From Gemmatales bacterium (lineage in GTDB: Bacteria > Planctomycetota > Planctomycetia > Gemmatales > HRBIN36), in assembly GCA_025060195.1 (NCBI GenBank), contig JANXCQ010000002.1, positions 186,069-235,963 of the forward strand: DNA of 49,895 bases, in the 5' to 3' direction. The position numbers were made by a program, and so were the translations under genes. Positions 38,453-46,698 of the stretch are shown one piece after another. Each line of letters opens with the position of its first letter. Position 1 is the stretch's first letter. A model generated the notes under the pieces. It ran no database searches, was not told where the DNA came from, and saw only the letters and a list, made by a program, of their open reading frames with translations.

Positions 38453-38732
38453 AGACCTGAAAGAAGAGGACATTGTGCGTCGCGTCGGAGGTCGCTTCAA
38501 ACTAGCTTCGCTGGTCCTGAAGAGGCAACTGCAATTGTTGCACGGGGGTCGACCGCTGGTCGAAATCAAGACCACCAATCCCATGGAAATCGTCCTGGAG
38601 GAAATCAAACAGGGAAAGATAACCTTAGACGTCAAAAGCGAAGTGAAAGAAGTCATCAATCCGCCGCCTTTTGAAGCCACGATTCGCAAGGCCATTCCTC
38701 GTGGGGAGCACGTGCTGCCTGGGGAGGATTAG
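38445..38732 (+). CDS. rpoZ: DNA-directed RNA polymerase omega subunit
   Basis: A 95-residue omega-like protein. The ATG at 38445, with AAGGAGGAGG just upstream, is preferred over an in-frame start 48 bases earlier, and it overlaps the end of gmk by eight bases. The N-terminal half reads EDIVRRVGGRFKLASLVLKRQ, similar to the omega helix that clamps the beta' C-terminus ('N-R-F-x-L-x-x-x-A-x-x-R'). LVEIKTTNPMEIVLEEI follows. Sequence identity to enterobacterial omega is low, but the gmk-rpoZ order strongly supports the call. Confidence 0.85.
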   Translation: MLEDLKEEDIVRRVGGRFKLASLVLKRQLQLLHGGRPLVEIKTTNPMEIVLEEIKQGKITLDVKSEVKEVINPPPFEATIRKAIPRGEHVLPGED

Positions 38733-38736
38733 CCTC

Positions 38737-39531
38737 ATGGAAGCGCGACCGCCCCGAGAAATTGCCGAACAAGTGGAAAAGGTGGGCGTCGCCAAAGCAC
38801 GCACGGACGCAGTAACTTTGTTCGTGCTGGCCATCTTAGCGGGCGCCTTCATCTCTCTGGGGGCCTTGTTCTTTGCTGTGGTCATTACAGGCTCGCAGTC
38901 GCAACTTGGCTTTGGCGTAACCCGACTCATCGGTGCCTTGAGTTTTTGCCTGGGATTGATTCTGGTAATCGTTGGTGGGGCAGAACTGTTCACGGGAAAT
39001 AACCTGCTGGCGATGGCGTGGGCCAGTCGGCTCATCACCACGGCGGAGGTGCTCCGCAATTGGGTCATCGTGTACCTTGGCAATGTCTTAGGCTGTCTGG
39101 GAACGGTCGGATTCGTGCTTTGGGGCGATATTGCCAGTCTGGGCCCCGAGGGTGCGGTGGGCAAAACCGCGCTGGCCATCGCTCAGGCCAAAAGCCAGTT
39201 GGGCTACGGGGAAGGTTTCGCGCGAGGCGTGCTGTGTAATGCCCTGGTGTGTATGGCGGTGTGGCTGACGCTCGGCGGACGCTCCGTGGCCGACAAAATT
39301 CTTGCCATCCTCTTTCCCATCAGCGCCTTCGTGGCTGTGGGATTTGAGCATTCCATCGCCAACTGGTTCTTCTTACCTTGGGGCTTAGCCTTAGACCACC
39401 ACCAGACTATCCCCCTCGCGGGGGTGGTACGTAACCTGGTAGTCGTCACCTTGGGTAACATCGTCGGGGGCACCGTGCTCGTGGCCGCGGTTTACTGGTT
39501 GGCCTATTTGCGAGGCACGCGCCCAGCCTAA
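38737..39531 (+). CDS. Formate/nitrite transporter family channel
   Basis: A 264-residue membrane protein of the FNT family (FocA/NirC), pentameric channels for small monovalent anions such as formate, nitrite or hydrosulfide. The start at 38737 follows GGGGAGGATT. It has six hydrophobic segments. Blocks typical of the family are GAELFTGNN (second helix region), GEGFARGVLCNALVCMAVWL (third/fourth helices), and FEHSIANWFF, which holds the characteristic pore His/Asn. It begins four bases after rpoZ, so it probably belongs to the same transcript. The anion cannot be predicted. It ends convergent with, and overlapping by four bases, the small gene below. Confidence 0.9.
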   Translation: MEARPPREIAEQVEKVGVAKARTDAVTLFVLAILAGAFISLGALFFAVVITGSQSQLGFGVTRLIGALSFCLGLILVIVGGAELFTGNNLLAMAWASRLITTAEVLRNWVIVYLGNVLGCLGTVGFVLWGDIASLGPEGAVGKTALAIAQAKSQLGYGEGFARGVLCNALVCMAVWLTLGGRSVADKILAILFPISAFVAVGFEHSIANWFFLPWGLALDHHQTIPLAGVVRNLVVVTLGNIVGGTVLVAAVYWLAYLRGTRPA

Positions 39532-39725
39532 CGCAGGGGACGTCCCGCAGGCGGCTTCGGCGCATAGTTTTCCGGTGCCACCAGTTTGTCGGGGGGATAT
39601 TTGCGTAACTCGAAAAACATTATGACGCAAGCAGCTATCATAGCTAACAGGGAAATCACCATAAGAATCGTATAGGCATCGTTACGCGGTTTTGGTTCAT
39701 AGCCTTCATAGCCAGTGCGGGGCAT
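39528..39725 (-). CDS. Small single-span membrane protein
   Basis: A 65-residue protein with a short polar N-terminus (MPRTGYEGYEPKPRNDAY), one hydrophobic helix (about 20-40) and a proline/lysine-rich tail. GGAGAA lies eight bases before the start. Its stop codon overlaps that of the FNT channel gene on the other strand. I do not recognise a named family. The composition and clean ribosome binding site make it a real gene rather than a shadow. It lies just downstream of the coiled-coil gene on the same strand. Confidence 0.65.
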   Translation of the reverse strand: MPRTGYEGYEPKPRNDAYTILMVISLLAMIAACVIMFFELRKYPPDKLVAPENYAPKPPAGRPLR

Positions 39726-39818
39726 GACATTTTCTCCGAACCACTGAGCCTAGGATCGCAGGGGCACGCTCAGTCTTGCTCTCACGAGGCCGGTAATGCC
39801 AACACGGTGTCAGCTGGT

Positions 39819-40703
39819 TCAGGGGCGCGCCAGGATGTGGCTAGCCACAACGTCGCCGACGCGGGCGGATTTCGCATGCTCCCGGTTCAGAAATTGCGCT
39901 ACGGCGCGATGTGGTTCCACTTCCAGCACGACAATGCGGCCGACATAATCGGGCTTGGGTTCGAGGCGGAAAACCTCCAGAGTGTGGTTCCGCAACAAGC
40001 CGTCGTCGCTGCCGAGCGAAATCTCGACTAACCCGTTGTTACCAATGCGTAAAATCTGCCCGCGCACGTTCACCGCCGGAGGTCGTGCGACGATCTGACC
40101 CGGCTTGACCTCCGCAGCAAGCGCCTGAGTACGTTCCCGCTCGATTTCGCCTTGCAGCCTGGTGATTTCCTGACTCAATTGCTTGACTCGTTCTTCCAGG
40201 ACGCGCCGTGCTTGTTCCTGCTCGACGCGGCGAATGCGTTCGAGTTCGGTCTGCCGCATCTGTTCCTGCACTTCGGCCAAAGTGCGCGTCAGTTGCTGGT
40301 TGACCAGCACTAACTCTTTCTGTTTGTTATCCAGCTCGGCCAACAGCTGTTGCAGACGAACCTGGCTTTCTTTGAACTTGTTTTCCACATCATCGGCTCG
40401 TTTGTCGGCCTGAGCACGAGCGGCACGTTCTTGCTGGAGTAACTTCTCTGCCTCGTCCACCTTGGCCTTCATGTCGGCCAGAGCTCTCTGCGTAGTGTTT
40501 TCCAGGTCGCGAATCTTATCATCGCGAGCGAGCAGGTCTTTTTCCAAGCGCTCGGCCTGCTGCCGCCATTCCTCCGCCACTTCAAACCAACTGCGTTTGG
40601 TTTTCGGATCTTTGATGAGCGACATGGCGCTAAAGGCGAACCCGAGAAATACCAACGCCATGAAGAAATTGAGGATGGCGAAAATGCGGCCCACCAGGGT
40701 CAT
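39819..40703 (-). CDS. Membrane-anchored coiled-coil protein with C-terminal beta domain
   Basis: A 294-residue protein. One N-terminal membrane helix (about 5-30) is followed by a long charged heptad region (about 45-205, rich in Glu, Gln, Arg and Leu), a clear coiled coil. The C-terminal part (about 205-294: VRGQILRIGNNGLVEISLGSDDGL ... VGRIVVLEVEPHRAVAQF) resembles FlgT-C-like small beta barrels with 'GxV..V..ngLVxIxxGxxDGL'. The start follows GAGGAGCAC. A lipoprotein gene immediately upstream ends 30 bases before it, so the two are probably co-expressed. It may link the membrane to envelope structures; no enzymatic motif is visible. Confidence 0.75.
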   Translation of the reverse strand: MTLVGRIFAILNFFMALVFLGFAFSAMSLIKDPKTKRSWFEVAEEWRQQAERLEKDLLARDDKIRDLENTTQRALADMKAKVDEAEKLLQQERAARAQADKRADDVENKFKESQVRLQQLLAELDNKQKELVLVNQQLTRTLAEVQEQMRQTELERIRRVEQEQARRVLEERVKQLSQEITRLQGEIERERTQALAAEVKPGQIVARPPAVNVRGQILRIGNNGLVEISLGSDDGLLRNHTLEVFRLEPKPDYVGRIVVLEVEPHRAVAQFLNREHAKSARVGDVVASHILARP

Positions 40704-40733
40704 GGTTAGGTGCTCCTCGCTAGGCTCCCCGGC

Positions 40734-40949
40734 TTATTGGATTCCACCATGCACGCGATACGGCGTCAAATGCGAGGGCTGATCCAACAACCAAAAGCGC
40801 TCCCATTCATCTTCTATCATACGAAGATTCTCGGAAACGGTCAGCATTTGCCTCATGCGCCGCTCGGGGTCGCTCGACCAAACGTTGAGCAGGCACCCAG
40901 ACTGTCCGAGGACCAACATTGCTAGGAGTATCCATTTGGTCCCGCGCAT
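40734..40949 (-). CDS. Small lipoprotein
   Basis: A 71-residue predicted lipoprotein: signal peptide MRGTKWILLAMLVLG, lipobox QSGC (Cys19), then a short charged helical part (about 28-55). GGGAGA lies shortly upstream of the start. It precedes and is probably co-transcribed with the coiled-coil membrane protein gene. No named family is recognised; similar short lipoproteins are common in planctomycetes. Role unknown. Confidence 0.7.
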   Translation of the reverse strand: MRGTKWILLAMLVLGQSGCLLNVWSSDPERRMRQMLTVSENLRMIEDEWERFWLLDQPSHLTPYRVHGGIQ

Positions 40950-41086
40950 CCTTCAATCTCCCGCCGCGCACTTTGGACCTCGTGCCCATCTCTCCTACGA
41001 AGCACAGCGCGCCTGCTGGGACAGATTATCGGCAGGAAACTAGACAAACTTGAGCGACTTTGTCGAATCTAATGGGCTTAGCAACG

Positions 41087-41488
41087 CTAGGAGGAAGAAA
41101 GGACGGCTTCTGTAGGAACTGCCTCGGCCGCTCCAACGCCGGCAGGAACCTGTTCCTCGGATTCCTGGGACTTGCTCGCTCGCATTCCGAGAAATTCGGA
41201 AATGTCCAATCGGGCGATCAATTCCTCCGTGCGTTTGCCGGGTTTGAAAGTTACCACCAGCTTCGGAGGCACCTCCACAGGCTCGCGTGTCTTGGGATTG
41301 CGGGCTCGCCGACCTTGCCTCAGCTTCACTTCAAAAACGCCAAAGTTCCGCAATTCGATGCGGTGGTCTGGACTTTCCACCAAGGTTTGGATAATGAGGT
41401 CGAAAGCCCGTTGCACAATCTCTCTTGTCTGAGCTTGGGTCAATCCAATTTCGTCGGCGATCTGCTTGACGATTTCCTTCTTAGTCAC
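41087..41488 (-). CDS. HU/IHF-family DNA-binding protein with acidic tail
   Basis: A 133-residue protein. GTG at 41488, preceded by GGAG, gives the normal N-terminus [15 protein letters not shown]; longer in-frame starts add unlikely residues. The HU fold spans about residues 2-95: dimerisation helices, [19 protein letters not shown] (the family signature, including the arm) and the final helix up to LIARLD. A hydrophilic extension of about 35 residues rich in Glu, Ala and Ser follows, absent from typical 90-residue HU. It would bind and bend DNA as a dimer. The tail may tune DNA affinity, which is inference. Confidence 0.92.
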   Translation of the reverse strand: MTKKEIVKQIADEIGLTQAQTREIVQRAFDLIIQTLVESPDHRIELRNFGVFEVKLRQGRRARNPKTREPVEVPPKLVVTFKPGKRTEELIARLDISEFLGMRASKSQESEEQVPAGVGAAEAVPTEAVLSSS

Positions 41489-41763
41489 GAGTGCTGTCTC
41501 CTGTCCCAGACCTCGCCAGCTCCCGGCGAAGAAGGGCCAACTCATCGCCGCCTTACCTTAAATAGTGGCTATCTTACGGCATGGCCAGTGGCTTCAATCT
41601 AAGGATTGTGCTGTCCTGCGTCAAGCAATCGGTAACGTGACCGGTCAGTAAAATTTGGCTCGCTTGCCCCAGATAATTAGCCTCCGTAATTTCTCTGAGA
41701 GCAATACGCTCAGCTGGCTCAGGGCATGGCACCGATCAGACGAGCTGAGTCTCGGGGAAGTCC

Positions 41764-42825
41764 ATGGTGGTCATCTTAGTGACTGGCGGATGCGGTTTCA
41801 TTGGGAGCAATCTGGTGCGGTATTTGTTGGCCCACCGTGCTGAGGTCAGCGTGGTGAATTTCGATTTATTGACTTACGCGGGCAACTTGGCCAACCTTCA
41901 GGATGTTTGGGACGATCCGCGGCATCGGTTCATCCGCGGCGATGTTACTGACCGGGATTTGGTCCGGCGAATATTTGCGGAAGGTATTGACACGGTTTTT
42001 CATCTCGCGGCGGAAACGCACGTCGATCGGAGCATATACGACGCCACGCCTTTCGTCCGTACCAACGTTCTGGGCACGCAGGTGCTTTTGGATGCGGCGC
42101 GGGAGTTTGGCGTGCGGCGCTTCATCCACGTTTCCACCGACGAAGTGTACGGGTCATTGGGACCGACGGGGGCCTTTACAGAAACCACACCCTTAGCGCC
42201 AAACAGCCCCTATGCCGCGAGCAAGGCCGCCGCGGACCTGCTGGTGCGCAGTTACGTCCACACCTTTGGCCTACCCGCCATAATAACTCGTTGCTCCAAT
42301 AACTACGGCCCGTATCAGTTTCCCGAAAAGTTCATCCCCTTGTTCATCACCCATCTTTTGGAAGACCGACCTGTGCCTCTCTATGGCGATGGCCTGCAAG
42401 TACGCGATTGGATTCACGTCCAGGATCACTGCGCGGCCTTGGTGCGGATCTGGGAGCACGGGAAACCTGGGGAGGTGTACAACATAGGTGGCCGATGCGA
42501 AAAGACCAATCTCGAAGTGGCGCAGTTTCTTTGTCGCGAATTAGGCAAGCCGACTTCCCTAATTCGTTTTGTGGCGGATCGTCCGGGGCATGACCGCCGC
42601 TACGCGATGGACATCAGTAAGCTGGAACGGGAGCTGGGCTGGCGTCCCACCATTCCGTTCGAAGAGGGCCTGCGCCAGACCATCCGCTGGTATCAAGAAC
42701 ACCAGGATTGGGTGCAACGGGTACGCAGTGGCGAGTATCAGCGCTTTTATGATTGGCAGTACCGTGAACGCCTAGCTACTGGCCGCAGCGCGGCGGCAGC
42801 GCCGGTCGAGACGCCCTCCGCCTAA
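41764..42825 (+). CDS. rfbB: dTDP-glucose 4,6-dehydratase
   Basis: A 353-residue extended SDR enzyme that makes dTDP-4-keto-6-deoxyglucose, the entry step to rhamnose and other deoxysugars. The NAD loop is TGGCGFIG at the N-terminus. Catalytic residues match RmlB: T125, D126 and E127 (STDEVYGS), and Y150/K154 (YAASK). YVHTFGLPAIITRCSNNYGPYQFPEK and HVQDHC are strongly diagnostic. Usually this gene is grouped with rfbA, rfbC and rfbD, but none is in the window; the next gene is an aldose-epimerase-like protein 13 bases later. The ribosome binding site is weak (GGGGAAG close to the start). Confidence 0.93.
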   Translation: MVVILVTGGCGFIGSNLVRYLLAHRAEVSVVNFDLLTYAGNLANLQDVWDDPRHRFIRGDVTDRDLVRRIFAEGIDTVFHLAAETHVDRSIYDATPFVRTNVLGTQVLLDAAREFGVRRFIHVSTDEVYGSLGPTGAFTETTPLAPNSPYAASKAAADLLVRSYVHTFGLPAIITRCSNNYGPYQFPEKFIPLFITHLLEDRPVPLYGDGLQVRDWIHVQDHCAALVRIWEHGKPGEVYNIGGRCEKTNLEVAQFLCRELGKPTSLIRFVADRPGHDRRYAMDISKLERELGWRPTIPFEEGLRQTIRWYQEHQDWVQRVRSGEYQRFYDWQYRERLATGRSAAAAPVETPSA

Positions 42826-42838
42826 AAGGCACTTACCC

Positions 42839-43906
42839 ATGTCGTCAGACGCTTGGTTCTTCCCATCAGGCCCTGTAGTCCCGTTGCGCGACTCCCAAGA
42901 ATACACTCGGGCCGAGATTCTCCCCGACTGGGGTAACAACTGTGCCCGCTGGGACGTATATTGGCGTGGGCAGCGGTTAGAATTGCTCTGGCCGGGTGGA
43001 TCGGTGGCCAGCCGATTGGCCCCGCCTGGCCTAGCTAACGAACGAATCTTACCTCCCTTCCGCTTTGGTTTTCCCGTACTGTTCCCGTTTCCCAATCGAA
43101 TTCGTGAAGGCGTGTTTTTCTGGGATGGACGGAAATACCAGTTGCCGATCAACGACCCGCAGCAACGCAACGCAATACACGGCCTGGTGGGAGATGTGGC
43201 TTGGTCGGTTTCTGAGCCGCCCACCCACCCACACCCGATGCGCATGACGGCGCGCTTTCAGCTCGCAGAACACGCTCCCCATCGGCGGCCCTATTGGCCG
43301 AGTGATTTTGCCCTGACGGTTACCTGGCAGTTGGCGCTGGAGCTTGAGGCCGGGGAGCTGGCCTGGGCGGAACTCTCGGTGCTGGTGCACCTGACTAATT
43401 GCGGGGATAAACCCTTACCTTTCGGATTGGGCTTTCACCCGTACTTTGCCGTGCCTGCCGACGACGCGGAAATCTCCGTGCTTAGTGCGCAACGGCCTGG
43501 CGCCGCTCTTCGTCGTTGGGAACTGGATGAATTGTTGCCCACGGGTCGGCTCCTGCCGCTGCGGGAGTACGACCGCCGACTGGTCCAGCCCGGTGAACCG
43601 ATGCCTTTACCGCCCTGGGACGACGCGTTCCGACTTCTCCCTGCTCGAGAAGATGATCCGCTGATAATTCAGCTCCGCGACCGTCGGCGCGGCTTTTCGC
43701 TGACGGTGCAAGCCCCCTCAGCATTCCGCGACCTGGTTCTGTTCGTCCCGCCGCACCGTCAGGCCGTGTGCATCGAGCCGTACACCTGCGTTACCGACGC
43801 GATTAATCTGTATCCTCGGGGGATCGCCAGCGGCTTGCTTGTCCTGATGCCAGGTCAAGTTTGGACGACTGAACTGCGGACACGCTTCATGCCGGGAGGA
43901 AATTAG
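42839..43906 (+). CDS. Aldose 1-epimerase (galactose mutarotase)-like protein
   Basis: A 355-residue beta-sandwich protein of the aldose epimerase family, which interconverts sugar anomers. Typical blocks are FPFPNRIREG (substrate-binding Arg region), NAIHGLVGDVAW (first His), GLGFHPYF (second, catalytic His) and VCIEPYTCVTDAINL, with the catalytic base Glu near the C-terminus. It follows rfbB by 13 bases, so it is probably in the same operon, pointing to nucleotide- or free-sugar metabolism. Whether it acts on galactose, glucose or a phosphorylated sugar cannot be told. Confidence 0.88.
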   Translation: MSSDAWFFPSGPVVPLRDSQEYTRAEILPDWGNNCARWDVYWRGQRLELLWPGGSVASRLAPPGLANERILPPFRFGFPVLFPFPNRIREGVFFWDGRKYQLPINDPQQRNAIHGLVGDVAWSVSEPPTHPHPMRMTARFQLAEHAPHRRPYWPSDFALTVTWQLALELEAGELAWAELSVLVHLTNCGDKPLPFGLGFHPYFAVPADDAEISVLSAQRPGAALRRWELDELLPTGRLLPLREYDRRLVQPGEPMPLPPWDDAFRLLPAREDDPLIIQLRDRRRGFSLTVQAPSAFRDLVLFVPPHRQAVCIEPYTCVTDAINLYPRGIASGLLVLMPGQVWTTELRTRFMPGGN

Positions 43907-43926
43907 CTTGCCTCTGAGCCATATTA

Positions 43927-43949
43927 GGGCGTCGCCGACAGTAACGCCC
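43927..43949 (+). terminator. Hairpin just downstream of the aldose epimerase gene
   Basis: GGGCGT (43927-43932) pairs perfectly with ACGCCC (43944-43949) around an 11-base loop, 20 bases after the stop codon. No U-run follows, so intrinsic termination would be weak. Confidence 0.25.
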
Positions 43950-44060
43950 AAATCCGCAAGGATAATTCGGGTAATTCGCTGGTCCCGCTATTTGGCTGAT
44001 TGGGTTTCGCCTCCAACACTGCCTATGCCAAGACGAAGTGCAAGCCAGCCATACTTTGCG

Positions 44061-44066
44061 TACAAT
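44061..44066 (+). promoter_or_regulatory. Possible -10 element before the Tudor-like gene
   Basis: TACAAT (five of six matches) lies 35 bases before the chosen ATG at 44101. No good -35 box is found 16-18 bases upstream. If used, transcription would start near 44073, which disfavors the earlier ATG at 44077. Confidence 0.25.
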
Positions 44067-44100
44067 ACGAGAGTGCATGGCTGCAAACGGGGATGAGGTT

Positions 44101-44799
44101 ATGGCACATACAAGTCGCTGGCAGGTTGGAAATAGAGTCTGGGCGCCGTGGGAACCTGATTTCCTGTATCCGGGCACTGTCGTCTATGTAGGACGGCGTG
44201 GCGTGGTAATTGAATACGATGATGGAGACGAAGCATACGTACCGGAGTCAGTTCTACGCCCATTACATCTGGAGGTAGGATCACAGGTCCAGGTACGCCG
44301 CGATCCCGAAGTGAACCGTTACCACTGGGCGGAAGTGTTGGCCGTGCAGGGGGAGCATGTGCTGGTGCGCTATTCCGACGACGACAGTGAAGAGACCATT
44401 CTCATCGGACGTATTCGCATTCCCCGTGTGCTCTTCCGCTTGCCTCGCGAACAAGAGGAGGAACTGACCGCCCTTTGGAAGCCCGGGGACCGGGTTTTGG
44501 CACCATGGGAACCGCACTTTCTTTATCCTGGCACCATTCGCCACATTGAGTCTGGAATCGCCCTGATTGATTATGACGACGGCGATGTCGGCCCCGTATC
44601 GTTGGCCGAACTGATGCCTTTGCATTTGGAAGTGGGCATGCGCGTGCAGGCACGCCGTAATCGCTTTGAGAAGGTGTATGAACCGGGCACCCTTACCGCC
44701 GTGGAAGGTGAGTCGATTACCGTCTGTTACGACGCGGATCAAACGGAGGAAGAATTAGATATTGCCTACATCCGCTTGCCCCGCGACACTGTGGTTTAG
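44101..44799 (+). CDS. Duplicated Tudor-like (DUF4537/agenet-type) domain protein
   Basis: A 232-residue protein built of an internal duplication. Each half has two small beta-barrel-like units. Unit A is GNRVWAPWEPDFLYPGTV in the first half and GDRVLAPWEPHFLYPGTI in the second, each followed by a YDDGD strand. Unit B starts with LHLEVGSQVQVRR in the first half and LHLEVGMRVQARR in the second. The order is thus A-B-A-B (about 9-57, 58-110, 128-176, 177-230). The pattern 'V.A.W.P.fyPGtv......v.ydDGd' is that of Tudor/agenet/DUF4537 barrels, which in eukaryotes bind methylated histone tails; bacterial examples are of unknown function. Starts at 44077 or 44101 are possible. No signal peptide, so it is probably cytoplasmic. 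Confidence 0.7.
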   Translation: MAHTSRWQVGNRVWAPWEPDFLYPGTVVYVGRRGVVIEYDDGDEAYVPESVLRPLHLEVGSQVQVRRDPEVNRYHWAEVLAVQGEHVLVRYSDDDSEETILIGRIRIPRVLFRLPREQEEELTALWKPGDRVLAPWEPHFLYPGTIRHIESGIALIDYDDGDVGPVSLAELMPLHLEVGMRVQARRNRFEKVYEPGTLTAVEGESITVCYDADQTEEELDIAYIRLPRDTVV

Positions 44800-44921
44800 C
44801 CTTCCGCTAGCTTCAAAATTCAACTTCGCAGTTCGGTCAATGATGCGCCGGAATGTCTGTCCTGCGCGCCGGAACTGCCACTCGCCAATGGTCCACGCCA
44901 ACGTGCCCCAGATGGCATCGC

Positions 44922-45437
44922 CTAAGAACGGCGCAAGCGATCGTATAGCAATAAGCCGACAATGGTCTTCCCGTCGCGGATCTCGCCATGTAGCACTTTG
45001 GCGATCGCTTGGTCTACAGGCATGATTTCCATTTCAATATCTTCGCCGGGTTCGAGTTTTTGCTGCGTAGGATGCAAGTCCTCGGCCAGGAACAGGTGCA
45101 TACACTCCGAAAGCACCCCCGGCGAAGGGTAAAACTCGGCCAGTTTCGTTAGCCGACCCGCCCGATAGCCGATCTCCTCTTCCAGTTCTCGCGCCGCGCA
45201 GTTTTCAGGAGTCTCGTTTGGGTCGAGCGTGCCCGCAGGCAATTCGAGCAGCCGTTGGCCGATGGGATAGCGGTAGTTCCATACCAATACGATGCGCCCG
45301 TCGGCAAGCAGGGGCAACAGGACGGCAGCGCCACGGTGTAAGACGATTTCCCGCACCTGTTGTTGACCGTTGGGCAAAGTCACTGTGTCGAGCACCAATT
45401 CGATTTTTCGGCCATGAAACACCAACTGACGGGGCAT
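44922..45437 (-). CDS. Nudix hydrolase, ADP-ribose pyrophosphatase-like
   Basis: A 171-residue Nudix enzyme. ATG at 45437, behind GAGGCGG, is chosen over far-upstream in-frame starts. The Nudix box is complete and canonical (G69 x5 E75 x7 R83-E84 x2 E87-E88 x G90), and the protein has the ADP-ribose pyrophosphatase features NYRYPIGQRLLELPAGTLD before it and FYPSPGVLSE after it. It would cleave ADP-ribose to AMP and ribose 5-phosphate, a housecleaning reaction. It is shorter than E. coli NudF (209 residues), lacking part of the N-terminal dimerisation strand region. It is convergent with the Tudor-like gene and divergent from the M50 gene. Confidence 0.92.
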   Translation of the reverse strand: MPRQLVFHGRKIELVLDTVTLPNGQQQVREIVLHRGAAVLLPLLADGRIVLVWNYRYPIGQRLLELPAGTLDPNETPENCAARELEEEIGYRAGRLTKLAEFYPSPGVLSECMHLFLAEDLHPTQQKLEPGEDIEMEIMPVDQAIAKVLHGEIRDGKTIVGLLLYDRLRRS

Positions 45438-45558
45438 GGTTTGTCCGCCTCTGTGATTGCGTTTTCCGGGCACGAGTGATACAATTTTCGCGGGACAAGC
45501 GCTCGGGGGCAAGCTAATATTCTGTCTAGCGCGCTGATTCGAACTAAGGCAGTGGACC

Positions 45559-46665
45559 ATGCGCGAACCCTTGACCTGGTCGTTTCCTCTGGGTCGGTGG
45601 CAGGGGATTACCATCCGTGTCCACCTGTTGTTTGTGTTATTCACCATCGGCATGGTAGCGCGCGGTTTGGCCGGGGGCTACGCTGCGGCGGCGTTGCTGA
45701 TGCAGGTGTTACTCTTTGCCTCGGTGCTCCTGCACGAGATGGGGCATTGCTCTGCGGGTCGACGTGTCGGAGGCGACGCAATAGAAATTCTGCTCTGGCC
45801 CCTAGGCGGATTGGCTAGCGTCCAGGTGCCCTTCTCGCCGCGAGCGCACTTGTGGACGACGTTAGGCGGCCCTGCGGTCAACCTGCTTATTTGTCTGATA
45901 ACCGCGAGCTTCCTCATCATCACGGGCTGGTTACCCCCCGTGTCGCCCACTTGGGACTGGGCCTTTTTCCCGTCGCTCGTGCGTTGGCAAACTGGACAGT
46001 TACATTTCTTGCATGAACCGTTGCCCGGAGGGCTCGGCCGCAGTTGGTTCTCCGCGACGTTTGGCGCCCCCGCAGTCGCGTTGTTCCTAGCACGGTTGTT
46101 TTACGTCAACTGGATGCTGTTCTGGTTCAATATTCTGCTAGTCGGCTTTCCACTAGACGGTGGGCGAATTCTCCAATGTGCCTTGTGGCCACACTTTGGT
46201 TACGATAGAGCGACCCGCGCTGCGGTGTATTGCGGCTGGATCGTTGCCTTGTTACTGACGCTATATGTTATGGTAACTTTCGAAGGCAGCACTGGCGCTG
46301 ATAAACTGATGCTCTTCTTCCTGGCCCTGTTCATTTATCAGGCGTGCCGACAGGAAATGATGACGCTGGAAATGGGCGTGGCCGCCGAAGGATTTGGTTG
46401 GCGCATGGCGGAAAGTGAGTATAGTCCCGAAGAACGCGCCGAGCAACCACGCAAGAAAAAACCAGGCCTGATTCAACGTTGGCTCCAATGGCGGGCCGAA
46501 CGACGGCGGCGCCGCGAGGAGCAACAACGCCTCGAGGAAGAGCGCCGACTCGATCAGATTCTGGAGAAAGTCAACCTCCACGGCTTACATTCGCTCACAG
46601 AGGAAGAACGCCGCTTCCTCAACCGCGTCAGCGCCAAATATCGCAACCGCCACAGTTCTTCATAG
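45559..46665 (+). CDS. Site-2 protease family (M50) intramembrane metallopeptidase with charged tail
   Basis: A 368-residue membrane protein. LLHEMGHC gives the zinc motif HExxH (H59, E60, H63), and FPLDGGRIL supplies the third ligand D200 (the family's NPDG equivalent). There are about six hydrophobic segments. Residues about 295-368 form a cytoplasmic, Arg/Glu-rich helical tail (EERRLDQILEKVNLHGLHSL) ending in LTEEERRFLNRVSAKY, resembling the short C-terminal motif of rhomboid/S2P-type planctomycete and bacteroidete peptidases. Site-2 proteases cleave transmembrane segments, often of anti-sigma factors; the substrate is unknown. No PDZ domain is seen. Confidence 0.9.
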   Translation: MREPLTWSFPLGRWQGITIRVHLLFVLFTIGMVARGLAGGYAAAALLMQVLLFASVLLHEMGHCSAGRRVGGDAIEILLWPLGGLASVQVPFSPRAHLWTTLGGPAVNLLICLITASFLIITGWLPPVSPTWDWAFFPSLVRWQTGQLHFLHEPLPGGLGRSWFSATFGAPAVALFLARLFYVNWMLFWFNILLVGFPLDGGRILQCALWPHFGYDRATRAAVYCGWIVALLLTLYVMVTFEGSTGADKLMLFFLALFIYQACRQEMMTLEMGVAAEGFGWRMAESEYSPEERAEQPRKKKPGLIQRWLQWRAERRRRREEQQRLEEERRLDQILEKVNLHGLHSLTEEERRFLNRVSAKYRNRHSSS

Positions 46666-46698
46666 TGGCCATTTAGATTTTTGCCCAGTGTTGACTGG

